Assembly: GCA_017562135.1 (NCBI GenBank)
Contig: QEYB01001664.1
Span: 302,927-366,926 of the forward strand
Reading direction: 5' to 3'
DNA from: Dipylidium caninum
Taxonomy: Eukaryota > Platyhelminthes > Cestoda > Cyclophyllidea > Dipylidiidae
DNA length: 64,000 nt
A program made the translations under genes and the position numbers. This document shows positions 50,901 through 60,675 of this stretch, piece by piece (the stretch's first letter is position 1; each line of letters begins with the position of its first letter). Below the pieces are notes generated by a model. It did not search any database. It was not told the DNA's origin and worked only from the letters and a program-made list of their open reading frames with translations.

Positions 50901-52156
50901 TCCCCTGATTCGCTCCTCTTACTAACACGATCATTTAGCAAACTATTGCGGATTTGCCAGAGATTATTTAAGCGAAGTTCAGAGAATCCGTTCAGCCATC
51001 GGTCATGCCAGCACATTCGCAGTTGACAGAAACGCTTACAGTTTTCAAACAAATCCGAAGACCGATCTATAGCAGTGACAATCAGAGAACCAAACATTTG
51101 CAGTTCCGCGGTGTGTAGACACAAATTAAGTTTAAGCCGCTCCGATAATGCGTCGGCATAATGTTCATATTCAGCTTCGAGAGAATTCAGTTTGCTTTTC
51201 CACCAACATCCACGAACTCGAATGTCCCCTAGAGACTTCTGGAGGACTTTAATCTCTTGTGATGTAGTCTCCGACAAGTTTAACGCTCGAGTAGTGTATG
51301 CTTCGAGGGATCGAATTTGAAGATCCAGCAATCGAAGACGCTCATTAATAGGTCTTGAGAGACGCTTCTTGAGGAGGAGAAGATTCCGATGTGTTCGAAG
51401 TAGGAAATTATGCTGATGACGAAATTTGGCAAAGTAAAAGAGTTTTTTATTCCAAATGATGGATTGTAAGTGAGATATGAGAGAATCATCCAAGTCAAAT
51501 CCATCTATATTGCTCAGTTGGGGGATGTGGTGTACCAGAGCAAGACTGGAATGAGGACTAGAGGCAATTGAATTTGGCGGAAATTCGGCATCATTATAGC
51601 GTAGGGAAGTAAACTTTGGCAACAAAGAAAGGGAAAGGAAATCGTAAAGGTCGTATAAATGATTCCCAGACAGATTAATGCACTCTAATTGCGTGCACGA
51701 GGTGAGAGATGCGTTTAACCGACGAACCTGGTTTCCAGCCACGTTTAGATTGCGCAATCCTTTCAAATTTTGTAAACCAGACAGATCAGATATGTCATTG
51801 TCATTTAACCAAAGTCGACTAAGCGAATGCATTTGTTCTAGACCTTCTACCAATGTAAGTCTATTGTCAAATAAGTACAACTCCTCCAAGTTGGTGGCAC
51901 ATTTGAGGCCTTTCATTGAGGTAAGGCCACTTTCACAGATCCATAACTTAGAAAGTTTGGGGCAGCCTTTCAGAAAAGCGAGATCCGAAACACTTTGGCC
52001 CATTATAATCAATTCCTTTAAGTTTGTAAAGGTTCTAAAGCCGACTAACAGGCGGCAGATCAGTGAAAAAGAAGTGCAACGTCTCCACTTGTTCATTTTG
52101 CGCTTCCTCGCGTTGTGGGATGCTATGCATTCCAAGTCTATCCTTTCGCACATCAT
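47963..52156 (-). CDS. LRRC9: LRRC9, giant leucine-rich repeat protein, intronless
   Basis: A single 1,397-codon frame starts at ATG 52156 (a second ATG follows at 52153). LRRC9 (human 1,453 aa) is a poorly studied leucine-rich repeat protein; a ciliary link is known only from expression. The N-terminal array (about residues 45-170) shows repeats such as NLKELIIMGQSVSDLAFL and LSRLWLNDNDISDLSGL. A helical spacer (about 240-320) and a middle non-LRR domain (about 350-620) follow; the latter includes CCLAHFDYVFSETADLIPEF, which matches the human CKWFVFDHDLVLPEY region. Further arrays lie at about 650-790, 820-1000 and 1030-1230, each with SDS22-like 22-residue repeats and a cap of the LPNLLSLDGV type. 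The C-terminus is S/T/P-rich. Order and spacing follow human LRRC9 throughout, so this is an orthologue, not a generic LRR protein. The absence of introns over 4.2 kb is exceptional beside the split genes at 2-27 kb. Confidence 0.93.
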   Translation of the reverse strand: MMCERIDLECIASHNARKRKMNKWRRCTSFSLICRLLVGFRTFTNLKELIIMGQSVSDLAFLKGCPKLSKLWICESGLTSMKGLKCATNLEELYLFDNRLTLVEGLEQMHSLSRLWLNDNDISDLSGLQNLKGLRNLNVAGNQVRRLNASLTSCTQLECINLSGNHLYDLYDFLSLSLLPKFTSLRYNDAEFPPNSIASSPHSSLALVHHIPQLSNIDGFDLDDSLISHLQSIIWNKKLFYFAKFRHQHNFLLRTHRNLLLLKKRLSRPINERLRLLDLQIRSLEAYTTRALNLSETTSQEIKVLQKSLGDIRVRGCWWKSKLNSLEAEYEHYADALSERLKLNLCLHTAELQMFGSLIVTAIDRSSDLFENCKRFCQLRMCWHDRWLNGFSELRLNNLWQIRNSLLNDRVSKRSESGDCIKEDLLFYNGIFSSDHDFCHLGEFLRSGFPITETGGDYTFTTLLNRIFIWDDSDDERMFNTSFLVLIVRALTGDDKKCVRTGIVLSPKIPTPNDGDKAFCSCCLAHFDYVFSETADLIPEFIAELELVSRSTISQISAFMNREKSRASTLTESMGSLNCVGISLDGEVLKTRPDFPPPPDLSKDDAEKAFRHSYFSIAAVQTFEMISEINFHGTGFKALRSLRNFPVLRILTLSNCDLTSLHDLSLAFLETLDVSHNAIRSTRGLGRCPSLLTLDVNWNLLSNLASEVHYLLSVAENLTTLRLEYNPWFRSERVNELAHSLLAPLGSTFHPHPEGYSSDAETFRKTHTFSTSRNYMLTLWPILTTPPRNLSGRVPNLDFCMQFTQLWSCPPVLPTTKMKDLTALSLNYSHLTDLGDLFSLPQLQELSIEGNSLTTLHGISHFSNLRTLLAGDNFITSIANCDLDSLTNLQVLALDNNEIVVLTPLATSFALKQLFVSGNKVTSYQSVLALSELPDLKVLDLRFNPLRTQLSKYRLRIVYHLHHLIYLDGVPVSANEMVEAKEALDGRLSTEYLLATLGLESPGRVTHIDYEDSGIRSIELTPWEAFFNLHTINLQNNRLTSFDGLLQLQNLKVLWLPENRISSFASSIATRDCMITYLPQLAVLSLARNEITSLIPLCLSRFPALRTLFLQNNAITSLAGLVHITSLRHLVLDRNKIRKIFDTELTGLNGLVELHLEDNRLQEMPSLEQLEGLQHLYLGGNRLDSLECLVQNCGGLCRLAHLGLYDNPLSKSSFYRLLICHHLPNLLSLDGVDITSREIQAAENLCDEHETHFHVNAAFDSDQILFSPLNREKRFSRSVWRGITPQRLNLLPVLKPPGASSTEVTSKQTADNTTSSPPLTMAPPPVLLPTVLRGGVSLQRRSMATKKVTKVTSFKSNCNRMVMSIPGISINAMAQFDSPVPTAPNPQSGDSSATLLL

Positions 52157-55100
52157 CACTGACGGAATCCATAGTACAATCAGGTGTGCCTATAACGAAG
52201 AGGTGACCAACTGAAGAAGCCCTAACAAATGATTTGAGACAGAATAAAAATAGAAATAAAGATTTTTGGACCGAAGCATTAACACGATGCTACGCTTATC
52301 GCGTATTAAACAAAAGTATTTCCAGGGGCAAATTTATTTATGAATAATGTCAGACGAAAGTCCTACATCAAAACTCACATTTCCTTGTACAACTTAAGAA
52401 AAAGCTCATACGGCTTTTTCTTTTAAAGGAGGGCTTCGGTGAATGTGCAGCTATATTATTTACCCGGAGTAAGGTGCTTTTTTCAAGTTTTCGAAAGTGA
52501 AGATTTATCCTCATCTACAGACTTAGAGTTTGGTAAAACCATTGTCCATTTTTAGCAGATTTCTTATTGTCAAAACGCCTATTGACCAATCACATCACGG
52601 CCTTAAGAAAGGGAATTGTTGCCAGTTTGGTGCGAGACACCAACGTCCTTATAAAAGCATAAATACATGCTATGCATTTAAACCAATTAAATAGGCTAAA
52701 TTAATGTCGCGAGCTCAAAGTCAAAAATAAAAAATAAATCTCAGAGAATGAAAAAGTATTTTAATATTGTGACAATTATACCTCGGGGCATCGATTATTT
52801 ATAACCTACTAATCTTCACAATAGAGGATTACGGTGAACTGAGGTATTGGTGGGGGGGGGGGGTTATACACATATAATGTTTAGACGAGTGTCATTCGTT
52901 TCCCTCGCCCTAAACAGCATGCCTTTTTTCGAGATTGATTTGTAGACAACCAACTCCTTTTTGTAAAACCCCTCATCCCTTGTCATGAGAAGCATTTTGA
53001 CAATATATGACTATGATGAATGCAAAAAACTGTTATGCTACACCGGCGCTGCGTCTTGCGTAATCGAATATTCAAAGGGTCCCAGTCTTTTCAAATCTAT
53101 TCTTTCTTCTATTTGTCCCCAAAATCAAGTTTACTCGATATTTGGTTTTATGCTTTGCTCGTCTTTATCACTATATAGGTTTTTTGTCATCAAACCACAA
53201 TTTACATTCCTAATTGGGCCTTTTATTGGCGTCGGTTATGGATTTAAACTGCACATAACCACATTAAAGCTGGTCCTCCGAGGAATTGTAGCTATCAGTT
53301 TGTGTTGTCCCCATTGTGTACCTGCCTTGCCACCCCCTCACTTTAAAGGGTGTCTGCAGCCACCTCAAATGCTTTGTCGATGCGAACTTGATCACTTTCA
53401 TAGTAAGCTACAGGAGGAGGTCCTCATTTTATCCAATTATTGAGTATCTTTTTTTCACTAATAATACGTCATCTGCCTTATTATTGCCTAAACTACTCAG
53501 CCAACCAGGATGGGTTTAACAAAGCTCATGAAAACCACCATTGAGAATTTTTAACAAAGCAAGTGGAGAATAATCTACCTCTCATGCGAGAGTTCGCTCA
53601 CATGTATCACGGCGCAAGACTCTCTGAGCGTAGAATCTCGCTGCAAAGCTTTTTAACGAGCGAGTTTGGAAGCTTGGGAAAGTGCTCGAAGGGGGGGGGG
53701 AGGAAAGGCATTGTTACCACACACCACTGTTTAAACTATAACAACGCACGCTGTCTAAACAGCCTTCTTAAGGAATTTTTGTGTCTAGTGAGATGAAGCA
53801 GTAGTTTATGGACCTTTTGCGTGCTTTTTGGGTCGACACTAAAACACCACTCGATTTCCACTGGTGGTGGAGGTTAAAATTCCACTGAGTGAGCCAAGTC
53901 CACCTTGTACGAAGATCCCAATTCCCACATTTTCCCCCAGAATTCTTTAATGGTATTGAGATTAAGATTTATTGCAGTAGGCCGGACAAAAGACAATGTG
54001 ATTCAAAAGTGTAACAATTTTTATATTTATCGACAGAAGTGTGGGAAAAAGGGTTGACCATTAACACAGTGAAATGGGTAAGAGATTGTCTGCGACCATT
54101 GAGCCATGACACTAAATGTACGCATTTGCTATAAGGGAATGTGCACCACGTACGCCAGAACAGTGAGCTTTTTTAAAAAAAGATGTCAAAAAAACTGGTC
54201 ACTTATATAATAATAATAATCCATTTTTTCCCCAAAACGGCCTATGATTAGCTATTCCGTGAATGAAGAGGCGCTCCGCATGTCGCCTGCGAAGTTCTGA
54301 ATATCAGAAAGCTGCAACTGAGACTTCCATGGAAGGCAGGCCATAAATGTCGGACATTTGCGGGAAATTGTTGCCATATCATGCCTGTTGGAGGCCTTTA
54401 CGCTTAAATCCGTTATTTTAAGTCTTCAAGCGGCAGCAGACCGACCGAAGTCACGGCACCCCACAGTCAATAACCAAGGTAACAATCCGGGTAAATGCAG
54501 ACATATTAAGACTTGGTGCTTAGATATCTAAAATTGACTCTGTCGAAGTGGTCCCACTAAAACGAGAGGCAAGCAAAGACATTCTCGTAGCCTCATGTTC
54601 GCCGTCCGAAAGAGGAAAGGAGGTAGTCCTGAACCTCTCCTTCGGATATATCAGACTAAAACCGAGAGATTGTAATGTGGCCATAAATCTCAAGTTATCA
54701 AAATAAATCCCGCCTTAAAAGTTGTGAAACGAAAAAATAGGATCTTTTTGGCGAATTAAAGACGGAAAATTTCTTGTGAAGTTATGCAGTAAAAATTAAC
54801 TACACACTGAAGGGGCATTTGCAGTCCAATGAGCAGCCGAACCTCCATAAATGGCGAGCGGTTTTTTAGAGGCAGCTAAAGGTCCATCAGTATAACAAAA
54901 TGAACAACTGAAACAACTTGTCAAATTCTCCTGGGGATTATAATATGCCGTCCTAAGCTTTTTCTGAATACGTGCTGTACTGACAGAATGTAAGAAGGTA
55001 GTTTATTAACGTTTCGAAGAAAAACAAATTTATGCCCTAATCTACATTTGAGCAATTGTAAAACTGAATAGATCTGCATTAATTAAAGTAAGAGTAGAAC

Positions 55101-55704
55101 GCTAAAGGTTAATAGCATTAAAGTAGATGTTTATAAATAGACATCCAGTTGACAATGGCCAGAGTTCAAACTTAAATATGAACTGCAGTTGATAAACTCA
55201 CCACCTCTTCATTGCACTTCTTCTTTTCCATAAACCCGAGCAAAGCCTTGTGAATTAGGCGTTTATATGTGGTGAAGAGAAAAATAGGGCACTAAGTTCG
55301 ATCAGAGTGACTTCTAAACAGAAGCGACTGTTGGAACAAGGAAATGTGGACTGTCGCCAATGTCTTCAGACTTGGGTTTATTTGTAGCCTTACGTAAAGT
55401 CACGTCAATTCATTAACCCACTACACTTCCAGGCACTTTATAAATGAACTATGAATAATCTGAAGTCTTGTGGCTGGAGCCAAGCATAAGTAAGCAGAAC
55501 ACGTGACGCAAAAAATTGAAGTACCGCATTTATTTGGGTAGTCTCAAAAGGTGATCAATTTTTGCTCTTCCTTACCGTGCAATTTTCCTCTGCTCTATGA
55601 CAGATGCTCTTCCGATGTCCTCATAAAGTGCTTTCAGGGGATTGATCAAACAGACGTGGTAAAAAAGGAAACAAAAAAAATTAAAAATTAAATTTTTTAA
55701 CGAG
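52157..55704. other. Non-coding interval with poly-G tracts
   Basis: Upstream of LRRC9 no further gene is recognised. Poly-G runs occur at 52852-52863 (12 G) and 53691-53700 (10 G), and a short ATA repeat near 54207. The frame at 52985-53443 plus (152 codons) has no motif and an unlikely composition. The LRRC9 promoter is expected just above 52156. Confidence 0.4.
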
Positions 55705-55875
55705 CTGCTGAGGGACGACTCCGGAGTGGTCATTGCGTCTGGGATGAGAACGAATTTGTCCCATTTCTTTCAAGAGGAGGATGACGCTTCTTTTTATGTG
55801 CTTTCGTACCCAGGCCAAATCTCCCGTGTTTTAAGTGCCATTGGGCAGGTTTCCCGAAAACTTTGCACCCAAATG
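55705..55875 (+). CDS. Possible exon with second half of a KH domain
   Basis: A stretch of 57 codons follows an AG at 55703-55704 and ends at a GTAAAT donor at 55876. The peptide LLRDDSGVVIASG resembles the helix-turn after the GxxG loop of KH RNA-binding domains (typically ELREDSGAxI). FYVLSYPGQISRVLSAIGQV fits the last strand and helix of that fold (VTISGTPEQVxxAIxxI type). The first half of the domain, with the GxxG loop, should lie in an upstream plus-strand exon that I did not find. The acceptor lacks a good pyrimidine tract. PCBP, hnRNP K or NOVA families are candidates. Confidence 0.3.
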
Positions 55876-56523
55876 GTAAATAATCTCCCATTCAGTTCTG
55901 GTGTGTTGCAACACAAAGACATTCCTCCCCATCCCATTGTTGAAACAATAATAATTCACATTTGTGCTGCGAACATGAATACAAGTACAGGGGAGGGGAA
56001 AAGTTATTTGTCCGTCAATGACCTAACACTCGTGCGACATGCCCACTCCATGTGAATCTCCTCACCTGCAGCCTACTCGAGAATCTTTAACAAAAAAAAA
56101 CAAATAAATGACCATAGCTTTGTCCAATTATAGGAGAGTGGCGTCAAAAATACCCTTTCTTTATCAATCCGTAGCTAAATTCAATAAAAATTTCATTAAA
56201 AGATTTTTACTGGGTTCAGACGAAGGGGGACTCTCCAGTGAGGTGTCGTGATGTGGCGTGTGATAGGTTAATTGAAGAATGAAACACTTTTTGCAGTTTT
56301 TTACGGATATTTTTGCTATCACTGGCGCCTTAAACGCCCCGCGCTTTTAAACTTTCGCAATTTTAAGTTAGAAAATCGAGTTCCAATAACGCAAACGAAC
56401 TATTTTCCCATTTAAGAATCCTTAAATGGTCCTGGAAGGTGAGAGCTTTCTGCCAACTTTGTTTGCACTCATTTTACGGTCATGTTTCCACCTATGAGTA
56501 ATATTTTTATAATTAAAATGAAA

Positions 56524-57069
56524 TCACCGCCAACGTAATACCATTTTTGCGATTTTGCTTATTTTCCTCTCCGAGTTATATTTTAACGCCCTCGCCGCTT
56601 GACGGCACTCAACCGGAGGGTGACTTTCAAGGATTGTCAAAGCGTTGTGACATCCGTCCTGCTTTTGCCTCAAGTGCACGGCCACGGTAGATTGCCCTGT
56701 TTCCGTTTTCAAAAAATAATCCACGCCCTCGAATCGGATACTCGAATAAAGTGCTAAATCGAGGTGATTGCCCGCCCCATCGGCGAGTTCACTCAGGATA
56801 ATCGGAATCGTTACGTTAAGGACACTGCAAAAGTAGATTAAATGAACTCGGCGAGATATGGCGTCCAAAATTACTGACGCGAAACAGACATTAGGGTTAC
56901 CTCGGCGGCAAAGCGGTTTGTTACCGAATTTCAGTGGATTGGAAAAAAAGTCCCTTAAAGGTGGATTATTGCCCGTGACAGCCCTTTTCAATGGGCGTAT
57001 TTCCATTCCCCTCTCAAAGTGCACCGTGAGTCTCCACCTCCGATTTTCAGCCAAAGCCTTGAAGAGCAT
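56524..57069 (-). CDS. Orphan 181-codon open reading frame
   Basis: An ATG at 57069 opens 181 codons to a stop at 56524, the longest unexplained frame of the window. The translation is well mixed, basic at both ends, and contains plausible structured segments (for example LADGAGNHLDLALYSSIRF and VAVHLRQKQDG), but shows no motif, signal or membrane helix I recognise. No splice sites are needed. It may be a chance frame, an exon of an unknown gene or a remnant of a mobile element. Confidence 0.3.
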   Translation of the reverse strand: MLFKALAENRRWRLTVHFERGMEIRPLKRAVTGNNPPLRDFFSNPLKFGNKPLCRRGNPNVCFASVILDAISRRVHLIYFCSVLNVTIPIILSELADGAGNHLDLALYSSIRFEGVDYFLKTETGQSTVAVHLRQKQDGCHNALTILESHPPVECRQAARALKYNSERKISKIAKMVLRWR

Positions 57070-57407
57070 CCTGTTTATTGTTTACCACTATCCTCGCATA
57101 AAGGACCATCTACTCTGAATATTTAATAATGTGGCGACTTTGAAATAGGCGCTAGATTGGGGAGGGGCTGCCGATTTAAACAAGCCGGACAGCGTTTATG
57201 CTAACCGAGTTCACATTTGTCATCACTTAACTCATACGTATACATGATTGCCTCTAATTTGACCATATTCCTTCACGTGACCTCAAAGTTACGCATTTTG
57301 TTATAGCCAAATTAGGGTAAAGGAGGATGTTTTGATGTCCTAATAATTCTGACATTCCCCAGTGGGCATTCACCAATTACCCCCATTTCTGACCTCAATG
57401 ATTCCAC

Positions 57408-57457
57408 TCGTCGTCGTCGTCGTCGTCGTCCTCCTCCTCCTCCTTCTCCTCCTCCTC
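57408..57457 (+). repeat. Compound trinucleotide microsatellite (GTC)n(CTC)n
   Basis: About seven GTC repeats run directly into about nine CTC repeats with one TTC interruption. It lies in intergenic DNA and creates artefactual poly-V/poly-L or poly-R/poly-T frames on the two strands. No coding role is supported. Confidence 0.93.
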
Positions 57458-58638
57458 ATACCGCCCGGGTCAGCAGGTCGCCTACTTACGATATTCCTGT
57501 TTTGTCCTTCGCAAGACCATTTTTTTGCCCCAGGTGTCATCAAAGGGATGATATTTGAAAGTACGCCTGCAAGTTTACTGGCACGAAACACGGAAACCGT
57601 CAACGAGGTTGAGCGAGGGAACCTACGAGTTGGGGCGACAGCCCTCGAGACACGCAATTATGCAGATGCCAGTCGTGAATTGAGTTGCTAAACCCTGTCA
57701 TGTCGATTGCATGCGCTTAAGGAAGCGATTAATGACTCCAGCGAGTCAGGCCAGTGTCCTGGCCTATCAGTCTGATTCCCCGTGGGGGATGACATGCGAA
57801 CTCGTCGCTTAATTCAACTACTGACGTCAGTAATCGCAAAGACCTTCTTGTTGTGAGAGTGGTAGACTCTATGTAAACAGAGGTGTAGACGAGTCTCTCT
57901 TAAATAAAACCCAGTTGCGCCATATTGACGCCACAGAGATAAAGAGATTTCCTGGTCTGCCATCTGCTATCTCCAAAAGTTGCCCTCCCTAATGGGGATG
58001 CGAGTATCCTCCGTAGGGGCTGCGTCCCCACGATAAAAGCCCGTTGTTTATTTGTCCTATGGTCTGCAACGTATTTACTCATTAACGAGCGTTTAGCCCA
58101 TGTGTGGGTGCATGTTTTAGTGTGTTTGCCGGAGAACGTGATAGTACCGGGGCTGAGGGGAGAGGCGGTCTGAATCAGCGTAGGTCTCCAAAACCCAGTT
58201 TTCCCCAAAACCTTCATATGCGTTTCCGGAGTGTCAAATAGAAGCCACATCGCATCCTCCCCAACTTTGTATTCGTCTTAGAGTAAAGTCCATCATTCAT
58301 CCTGTTCCTTTCCTCAACCAAGTTTGTTTAATTTAAGGCCGCACGAAACCGCGTGTCTATCCAAGACAGATCAAGTGACGTGGAAATATACGGGAATAAT
58401 CTACTTCGCTGCGAGTTGGTTTTTACACTGCAGCGACTCCCCTCCCCCACCGTCCTGATCTCATACGACCACTTGCCATTTTCATCAATGTCGTATATAG
58501 AGTCACAGGAGACTTGGACACCAAGTGCTTTAATTACAGTAAGCGAATTACGCTTCGTCGTGTCACCAAAGAGTGCATTTTGGAGAGAAGAAGGTTTACC
58601 GATTGTAAGTTCTGGGTCCACGCCTCAGGTGTCTCGCA

Positions 58639-59711
58639 TCACCCCATACGCATTCGTCGGATTCCAGCGCGTTTCCACGCCCCTTTCATCACCCTCTCCG
58701 GCAGGTACACGTAGGTCGGCTCCGGCTCTTCCGCGAAATCTGAAAGACATCATGCTAGGTGGCATCCGCCATCACCGAGGTTAGCTGCCCTCCAAAGACA
58801 CCTCCACCTCTTGCCGTGACACCATATCACCAGCTCTGTGTGGTGAGAGTGGGCTGAAAACTAACGCCCCATTTGGAACAAGGGGAGGGGCAGAGGATAA
58901 TGGTAACCAATTTCCGTTGATTCGCGCCATAATCCCGAGTCTACTACCATTATGTAGGATAATTAGTTATAGGGAATTGTTAACAGAGGGGGGGGGGAGG
59001 GGAGTGGTTTCATTCACTTGCCAATTTCGGAGGAAAGTGACTTGGTGCAAAGGTAAATAATTTTCTAACTCACTCTAGGCGATGTATAATGCGCCTAGAA
59101 CGATGCGAATCTGCCATAGAGGATGAGTACATCCCCATTAAACCACACCTCACAAGTTTGAGTGGACTCTACTCATTATTCCAGTTTCCTCGCCCAGAAT
59201 GATGTTGGAGGAATATTCCCCTACTCGGCAGGGGGGGTCACTTTTGAGGAATCGACCTCGATCTTCCCTTGCAGAAGACATCTGCCACCTGTCATCAGAT
59301 GGAATTTACGGTGAGAAAAGTGGATCGTCCTAAGAAATTGCTACTCCTTCGTCTGGGTGAGTAACTACTTGACATGTCGTAGCGCTGGCGGAGGAGTTAA
59401 AGGGAATCCCCTTAATGTGAAGGTTAAGCTCCGAGTAAATCAGGGTGCCCTATGTGCATCATGGAGCTCATTGTGTAAACGATCAGTCAATGCGACAGTC
59501 TGGGTTAAAATGTGGCTGTCAGTGGAGTGGTAATGCGGGCATTTACCTTCAATGAAAATATCAGAGCCTCTTTTGCCAATCCGCATCTTCATGATACCCC
59601 TCTTCATTAGTTCGCTTTCAGCATCGTTTAAGCGATATTCGCCGTCTTCGAGGTCTTCCCGCACTAACCTAGCGTCTGACGAGTACGCGATCAAGAAGAC
59701 ACCGAGTACAC
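58639..59711 (-). CDS. Neuropeptide precursor (two short amidated peptides), first exon missing
   Basis: Two exons fit in phase 1: 59711-59547 and 58739-58639. The upstream exon begins with VLGVFLIAYSSDA, the end of a signal peptide. An acidic spacer follows (REDLEDGEYRLNDAESE), then the cassette KR-GIMKMRI-GKR: a short peptide flanked by dibasic sites with the glycine needed for C-terminal amidation. The second exon continues with an acidic spacer (DFAEEPEPTYVYLPE) and ends KR-AGIRRMRM-G-stop, a second peptide whose glycine is the last residue and so ready for amidation. The two peptides share the pattern GI-x(2)-MR(I/M), as expected of paralogous peptides in one precursor. Flatworm surveys, as I recall, include similar MRM/MRL-amide peptides. 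The first exon (start codon and rest of the signal) was not located, and the acceptor at 59711 has a modest pyrimidine tract. Confidence 0.68.
58988..59003 (+). repeat. Poly-G tract
   Basis: A run of G with one A interruption, like those at 52852, 53691 and about 61200. Four such tracts in the last 12 kb, none in the first 45 kb, mark a local compositional difference. Confidence 0.85.
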
Positions 59712-59958
59712 CTTCACGCAGATCAAGTCAACATTCAAGTGGGACAAAAAGAGAAAAGGGGTGCACAAAACGAAATGGTTGGGAATACACTTACATATAT
59801 ACTGCCAATAATAAGACATGATCTAGTAAAACAGAACTTCGAGGTGGAATAGCGCGGTGGAGACGATGGTCATCCTTCCCCATTTATAGGGAGAACCGGG
59901 ACCAATGGGCAAAGCGCGTCGCAGTACAACCACTCAGAATGGGGTGCGAGTTTGCCGG

Positions 59959-59995
59959 TATGTGTGTGTGTGTGTGTGCGTGTGTGTACGTGTGG
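59959..59995 (+). repeat. (TG)n microsatellite
   Basis: An imperfect TG dinucleotide repeat with C and A interruptions, about 37 bp. A second TG repeat of about 28 bp is at 61993-62020. Both are intergenic. Confidence 0.93.
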
Positions 59996-60240
59996 GAAGG
60001 TGCATGCGTGTGTGCTGGTAACGTCCTAATTTTCATTGTGCACAAAGGACCTTTTTTCATTAAATTGAGGCAATGTAGCCTTAGCAAATGGTGGTAATAT
60101 TAGATTGTGGGTTACTGACAATCAAGCTTTCGCCAATCACTTGTGTCAAAATAATCCAAAAATGTATGTGAATTAGGTGGGATAGTAAGATTCCCATACA
60201 ATAGCCGATGTCTTTATAATTTACAGTAAACCAATCCAGT

Positions 60241-60675
60241 TTAAATCTTACTCGGGTATATGTGATAATAGAAACAAAGCAACACATGAGATGAACTACC
60301 GAAAACCCAAGAACAAATCTCGTAAATAAAAGCAGCTTTAAATCTCATTTGGCAAAAAATCAAAGATGAATATTGATTTTTATCTACCCTTAAAATAAGC
60401 ACGCGAATGGCATCTAGAATTATAATCACAAAATATAAAATTTGCACGCCCTTATAATGATCCAGCACAATTTTGAATTTTACCTCAATACAACCATTCA
60501 TCTGTTCAGCAATTGTCACCCAAATTACCAAACAATTTGCGTTAGGTGATATCAAACTGACTCGCCCACTTTTACTGTCAACACAACGGAAAAGGCACCA
60601 GTTACCGTAGTCAACAGGACATAGTGATTTTGTAATTAACCTCGCGATTATTTCGGCACTTGTTCCCGTTCAAAA
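60241..60675 (-). CDS. Orphan open frame with ubiquitin-like/RA-like segment
   Basis: The frame is open for 145 codons in A/T-rich DNA. Its upper part (AEIIARLITKSLCPVDYGNW, then CLFRCVDSKSG) has the helix-then-LF-strand look of ubiquitin-fold modules such as Ras-association or FERM F1 lobes. A possible donor (GTAAAA) follows NGCIE. The lower part is hydrophobic and less convincing. There is no ATG near the start and no clear acceptor, so it would have to be an internal exon. Such a length is only marginally longer than expected by chance over 64 kb. Confidence 0.25.

Noticed and set aside
52985..53443. 152-codon plus-strand frame with hydrophobic stretches
   Set aside because: Composition follows the local A/T-rich DNA, no conserved motif, no splice or polyadenylation support.
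57362..57691. Frames with poly-V/L and poly-R/T runs
   Set aside because: Created by the trinucleotide microsatellite at 57408-57457.
58328..58621. 97-codon minus-strand frame directly after the neuropeptide stop codon
   Set aside because: Looks coding-like, but no phase-compatible splice links it to the precursor; a 31-nt intron tested at 58639-58609 region gives an early stop. Probably 3' untranslated or chance.
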